From an uncultured Woeseiaceae bacterium (GTDB lineage: Bacteria; Pseudomonadota; Gammaproteobacteria; Steroidobacterales; Woeseiaceae), in NCBI GenBank assembly GCA_905480255.1, contig CAJQPR010000111.1, positions 1-37,750 of the forward strand: DNA of 37,750 nt. The letters run 5' to 3'. The position numbers and the translations under genes are program-made. Each line of letters starts with the position of its first letter. The first letter of the stretch is position 1. The notes beneath the pieces were generated by a model. The model ran no database searches and had not been told where the DNA came from. It saw only the letters and a program-made list of their open reading frames with translations. Shown here piece by piece: positions 34,399-37,750 of this stretch.

Positions 34399-35187
34399 AT
34401 GGATCTTGGAATTAGTGGAAAACGGGCGCTCGTACTGGCATCAAGTCAAGGCCTCGGACTCGGCATTGCGACCAAACTCTGTGAAGAGGGCGCGAACGTT
34501 ATTATCTCCGGTCGGGTAGAGGAAAAACTTGCAGCCGTTGCAAAGGAACTGACTGAAGCAGGACCCGGGACGGCCGACTACGTCGTCGCGGATCTTTCGG
34601 ATGTGGATGCTGCAGCCAAACTTTATGCCGCTGCCAGGGAGAAACTGGGCCGCATCGATATTCTCGTCAACAACACGGGTGGTCCGCCTCCCGGCACGGT
34701 CGACAAGCCCGACGCTGACCTCTGGCGTGCGCAGATTGACACAATGCTGATTCGAATTATTGAAATTACTAACCTTTGCGTTGCTGATATGAAGGAAGCC
34801 GGCTGGGGGCGGGTATTGACTGTTGCGTCCTCAGGCGTCGTTCAGCCAATCCCAAATCTCGCGATGTCTAATACGATTCGTTCATCTCTCGTAGGCTGGA
34901 GCAAATCCCTGTCGACGGAAATTGCATCATCGGGCATCACCGTCAACATGTTGTTGCCGGGAAGAATCCTTACGGCAAGGCTCGGACAACTGGACAAAGC
35001 AAACGCTGAGCGCACCGGCAGAACTGTCGAAGAGGTGTCAACGTCCGAGCAGGCAACGATCCCTGCCGGTCGCTATGGAACCGTTGAAGAGTTCGGCAGC
35101 GTCGGCGCATTTCTTTGTAGCAAGCCGGCCAGTTATGTGACCGGCGGGTTGATACGTTGTGATGGAGGATCGGTCCGGGGTGTCTGA
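34399..35187 (+). CDS. short-chain dehydrogenase/reductase-fold protein without the Tyr-x-x-x-Lys catalytic pair
   Basis: A 262-residue Rossmann-fold protein. The cofactor loop is ASSQGLGLGIA (14-24), then DLSD (65-68) and NNTGG (91-95). The catalytic Ser is present at 144/145 (ASSGVV), but 13 residues on, where Tyr is expected, the sequence is Ser157-Asn158-Thr-Ile-Arg161. Both Tyr and Lys are therefore missing (Ser and Arg in their place). A related SDR subgroup with an SNxxR phrase does exist. Function is unclear: a reductase with a different proton donor, or a non-catalytic NAD(P)-binding partner. It overlaps the hydantoinase start by 8 bases. Confidence 0.83.
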   Translation: MDLGISGKRALVLASSQGLGLGIATKLCEEGANVIISGRVEEKLAAVAKELTEAGPGTADYVVADLSDVDAAAKLYAAAREKLGRIDILVNNTGGPPPGTVDKPDADLWRAQIDTMLIRIIEITNLCVADMKEAGWGRVLTVASSGVVQPIPNLAMSNTIRSSLVGWSKSLSTEIASSGITVNMLLPGRILTARLGQLDKANAERTGRTVEEVSTSEQATIPAGRYGTVEEFGSVGAFLCSKPASYVTGGLIRCDGGSVRGV

Positions 35188-36646
35188 ATTCGAACTCAAG
35201 ATATCAAACGGCACCGTTGCCAATTCGTCTGAAACTTTTAGTGCTGACGTTGGAATCAATGGCGGCAAAATAGTCGCGATTGGCAATAACATTGGCGGTG
35301 CAGCCCGGGAGATAGATGCAAGCGGAAAGTATGTTTTGCCCGGCGGTATCGAGGCCCACTGTCATATAGAGCAGGAATCGTCCAGCGGCCTGATGACGTC
35401 GGACGACTATTATTCCGGCAGCGTATCGGCCGCGTTTGGTGGCAACACCTGTATTGTGCCGTTCGCTGCTCAGCACCGGGGGCAGACGCTAAAAGAAGTG
35501 CTCGAGACCTATCATGGTCGAGCCGCGCCGAAATCGGTCGTCGACTATTCCTTCCATCTGATTATTTCCGATCCAACTGATGACGTATTGCACGTTGAGT
35601 TACCCAAGGCCATTGAGGATGGTATTACGTCTTTTAAAATCTACATGACCTATGACAGGTTAATCGTCGACGACAGTCAGATGCTGGATATTTTTGCAGT
35701 CGCGAAGAAGAACGGCGCGTTGACAATGATTCACGCCGAGAATAACGCCATGATCAAGTGGATGAGCGGCAAGCTGGTCGACAGCGGCCATGGAGCCCCA
35801 AAATACCATGCCTTGAGCCACCCCCGGACCGCGGAATCGGAAGCCATTAATCGAGCTATCGAGTTGGCTGGATTTCTGGATGCGCCAATACTGATCGTGC
35901 ATGTATCGACGGAGCCCGGTGCCAGGATTATCGCCAAGGCAAGATACGACGGCCGCAAGGTTTTTGGCGAAACCTGCCCGCAGTATATGTTCCTCAACGC
36001 TGAGCAGATGGACCTGCCCGGAATGCACGGTGCGAAACTTTGCTGCAGTCCACCACTCCGCGACCGTGCATCGCAGGAGGAAATCTGGCGCTGCCTGCAA
36101 AATGGCACGTTCCAGGTCTATTCATCAGATCACGCGCCGTATCGCTACGACGATACCGGTAAGCTCCACGCCGGCCCGAACCCGGATTTTCCAAAAATCG
36201 CCAATGGACTCCCCGGGATCGAGATGCGACTGCCGTTACTCTTTTCCGAAGGGTTCATGAAAGGGCGAATTACGCTGAACCACTTCGTCGCACTGGCGGC
36301 GACGAATGTGTCAAAGATATATGGCATGGATCATTGCAAGGGTTCGATAACAGAAGGCAGAGACGCTGACATCGCAATCTGGGATCCGGAAACCTCACGC
36401 GAGGTGAAAGCCGGGGACTTGCACGACAATATGGAGTACACGCCCTACGAAGGAATGCAGGTTACCGGTTGGCCGACGACGGTCATTCAGCGAGGGCAGG
36501 TCATCGTAGAAGACAATCAGCTGAAAGCCGAACGCGGCGCTGGTGAGTTCGTTCCCCGCAAACGAATTGATTGCACCGGGATGCCCGGACGCCTGGCACC
36601 AGAGCTGGATCCGCAAAAGAACTTTGGTGTTGATCTCGGACTCTGA
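35180..36646 (+). CDS. D-hydantoinase / dihydropyrimidinase (cyclic amidohydrolase)
   Basis: A 488-residue binuclear zinc enzyme opening hydantoin or dihydropyrimidine rings. The GTG start at 35180 lies 11 bases after GGAGG and overlaps the SDR stop; an in-frame GTG at 35159 is less likely. The active site is complete: His60 and His62 (AHCHIEQ), the lysine that is carbamylated, Lys153 in SFKIYMTY, His185 (HAENNAMI), His241 (LIVHVST) and Asp317 (SSDHAPY). It belongs to the subgroup with AHCHIEQ and AAFGGNT, often found beside hydantoin racemase. Product would be an N-carbamoyl acid. Its TGA overlaps the racemase ATG by one base. Confidence 0.88.
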   Translation: MSEFELKISNGTVANSSETFSADVGINGGKIVAIGNNIGGAAREIDASGKYVLPGGIEAHCHIEQESSSGLMTSDDYYSGSVSAAFGGNTCIVPFAAQHRGQTLKEVLETYHGRAAPKSVVDYSFHLIISDPTDDVLHVELPKAIEDGITSFKIYMTYDRLIVDDSQMLDIFAVAKKNGALTMIHAENNAMIKWMSGKLVDSGHGAPKYHALSHPRTAESEAINRAIELAGFLDAPILIVHVSTEPGARIIAKARYDGRKVFGETCPQYMFLNAEQMDLPGMHGAKLCCSPPLRDRASQEEIWRCLQNGTFQVYSSDHAPYRYDDTGKLHAGPNPDFPKIANGLPGIEMRLPLLFSEGFMKGRITLNHFVALAATNVSKIYGMDHCKGSITEGRDADIAIWDPETSREVKAGDLHDNMEYTPYEGMQVTGWPTTVIQRGQVIVEDNQLKAERGAGEFVPRKRIDCTGMPGRLAPELDPQKNFGVDLGL

Positions 36647-37284
36647 TGCGACGAATTCTTGTTATCAACCCTAACTCCAATGAGAGCGTAACCGCAGGGT
36701 TGAGCGAGTCACTGACGGGATTTGCAGGTCAAGCCGCCATAGAGTGTTGCACGCTTCATGACGGTCCGTTTGGCATAGAAACAGACGACGATATCGCCAG
36801 GGTCATTCCGCTGGTAGTTGAGAAAATCGAGACGTTTCCGGACTTCGACGCCTACGTTATCGCCTGTTATTCCGACCCTGGTCTCGCGGAATGCAGGCGA
36901 CAATTCGACAAGCCGGTTTTCGGCATGCAGCAAAGTGCTGTTGAATCCGCTGTCGCGATTGGTGGCCGCTTCGGTGTGCTCGCTCTGTCCGATGAATCTA
37001 TAGCCAGGCACCTGCACTACATCCGGATGCTGGGTCACGAGGGTGACCTCGCCGGCGAGTTGCCGCTTGATGTAACAGTGGATGAAGCCGCCAACGACCC
37101 TGCGACGCTGGATAAAGTTGTGGTCGCGGGCCGTCGCCTGGTTGAAGAGTTTGGTGCGAGTTCGCTGATCCTGGGGTGTGCCGGTATGGCCGCCATAAAA
37201 AGTGGTGCAGAAACAAAACTGCCTGTGCCGGTTATCGAGCCGGCACAGGCAGCAGTCAGTCTTGCGTTGAACGCGTTGCGCTGA
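36646..37284 (+). CDS. Asp/Glu/hydantoin racemase family protein
   Basis: A 212-residue two-cysteine racemase of the hydantoin/allantoin racemase branch. RRILVINPNSNESVTAGL is the typical N-terminus. Cys74 (VIACYSDPGL) and Cys178 (LILGCAGM) are the two catalytic bases. It is the last gene of the operon, read directly from the hydantoinase by a TGATG overlap, and would interconvert the enantiomers of the ring compound so that the stereoselective hydantoinase can use both. It converges on the PLP enzyme gene, touching at the stop codons. Confidence 0.9.
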   Translation: MRRILVINPNSNESVTAGLSESLTGFAGQAAIECCTLHDGPFGIETDDDIARVIPLVVEKIETFPDFDAYVIACYSDPGLAECRRQFDKPVFGMQQSAVESAVAIGGRFGVLALSDESIARHLHYIRMLGHEGDLAGELPLDVTVDEAANDPATLDKVVVAGRRLVEEFGASSLILGCAGMAAIKSGAETKLPVPVIEPAQAAVSLALNALR

Positions 37285-37750
37285 TCAGGCGTTATTGACA
37301 GCCTCTGCGAGGTGGTCAAGAGCGTCCTTGACGACCTTCCTGGAAGAACCCAGGTTAAATCGCATGTTGCCGGGGCCACCCTTGCCGTACGTCGATCCCG
37401 GATTCAGATAGACGCCGGAATTCATGACCAGCCAATCCTGAAAGTACAGCTCGGGATCCGTGTCCAGCTCCGCTGCTTTTTCAGTCGCTCCGATTGATTC
37501 CATTGTCTTGCTGAAATCAAGCCACGTCAGATAGGTGCCTTCCGGATCATTATAGCCAACCGTCGGCATGTTCCTGGCGACGTAATCCCTGAGGAACTTG
37601 TGATTGTCTTCGACGTACGCAAGCATTTGATCGACCCATTCCGCGCCTTCTCTGTAGGCAGCTTCGTTGGCGACGCAACCGAGTGTGCTGACCGAACTGA
37701 AGTGATTCTGTTTAACACGTTCAAGAATCTTCGGGTTCGTTGAATGGAAC
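37285..37750 (-). CDS. C-terminal part of a MalY/PatB-type PLP-dependent C-S lyase or aminotransferase (runs off right edge)
   Basis: Only about 154 codons are present; the frame is open to the window end. The visible region reads like the C-terminal half of class I/II fold-type I enzymes of the MalY/PatB branch: NHFSSVSTLG, EAAYREGAEWVDQMLAYVEDN, YLTWLDFSKT, FNLGSS and a closing DHLAEAVNNA. The lysine and the cofactor loops lie beyond the edge, so activity cannot be judged. It converges with the hydantoin racemase gene with no gap. Members cleave cystathionine or other C-S bonds, or transaminate. Confidence 0.85.
   Translation of the reverse strand, partial: FHSTNPKILERVKQNHFSSVSTLGCVANEAAYREGAEWVDQMLAYVEDNHKFLRDYVARNMPTVGYNDPEGTYLTWLDFSKTMESIGATEKAAELDTDPELYFQDWLVMNSGVYLNPGSTYGKGGPGNMRFNLGSSRKVVKDALDHLAEAVNNA

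Overview
The window reads as chromosomal DNA of a Gram-negative bacterium, most likely a marine or sediment gammaproteobacterium. Several proteins carry lipoprotein lipoboxes, one carries a GlyGly-CTERM sorting tail, and the transporter set (SstT, AGCS, CPA1, TauE) and the RimB-like/7TM/RimK-like gene trio fit that group. A Woeseiaceae-like lineage is possible, but this is only an impression. Base composition looks even (mid-50s % GC by eye). I see no tRNA, rRNA, CRISPR array, insertion sequence, integrase or phage gene, so this looks like core and metabolic accessory chromosome rather than an island.

Layout. 1-2.5 kb: a small lysine-tailed protein, an M50 intramembrane-type metalloprotease with a TPR-like tail, and an isochorismatase-fold amidase. 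2.6-10.4 kb, all minus strand: a flavin monooxygenase of Baeyer-Villiger type, a PlsC-type acyltransferase with C-terminal membrane helices, and a polyproline lipoprotein with two CX4CH cytochrome-like modules. These are followed by a tight three-gene operon of a lipoprotein retropepsin (RimB-like), a membrane protein with an inactive transglutaminase domain plus seven helices, and a RimK-like ATP-grasp ligase. 10.6-12.5 kb: a hotdog thioesterase and guanine deaminase. 12.5-16.5 kb: a P-loop kinase-like protein, then a translationally coupled trio (CPA1 antiporter, unknown protein, MFS transporter). 16.5-20.9 kb: OsmC, TauE/SafE, an exported creatininase-like protein, SstT, and a divergent SRPBCC/ArsR pair sharing a perfect palindrome. 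20.9-24.9 kb: a small probable pseudogene, a lipoprotein gamma-glutamyltransferase, a TIM-barrel-like protein with four cysteines, and a TylF-like methyltransferase. 25-31.8 kb: a large FG-GAP repeat surface protein with GlyGly-CTERM, a MaoC hotdog, a class III aminotransferase, and a PQQ-type quinoprotein lipoprotein with a very clear intrinsic terminator.

32.0-37.3 kb is the most coherent catabolic unit: an AGCS sodium symporter, a DapA-family lyase, an SDR without the usual Tyr/Lys, a D-hydantoinase/dihydropyrimidinase and a hydantoin-racemase-like enzyme. All are on one strand, with gaps of a few bases or overlaps. The likely job is uptake and breakdown of a hydantoin or cyclic-ureide type compound; no carbamoylase is visible. 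A convergent MalY/PatB-type C-S lyase or aminotransferase runs off the right edge.

The two best candidates for something under-described are the retropepsin/7TM/ATP-grasp operon (about 7.1-10.4 kb) and the AGCS-DapA-SDR-hydantoinase-racemase operon (32.0-37.3 kb).
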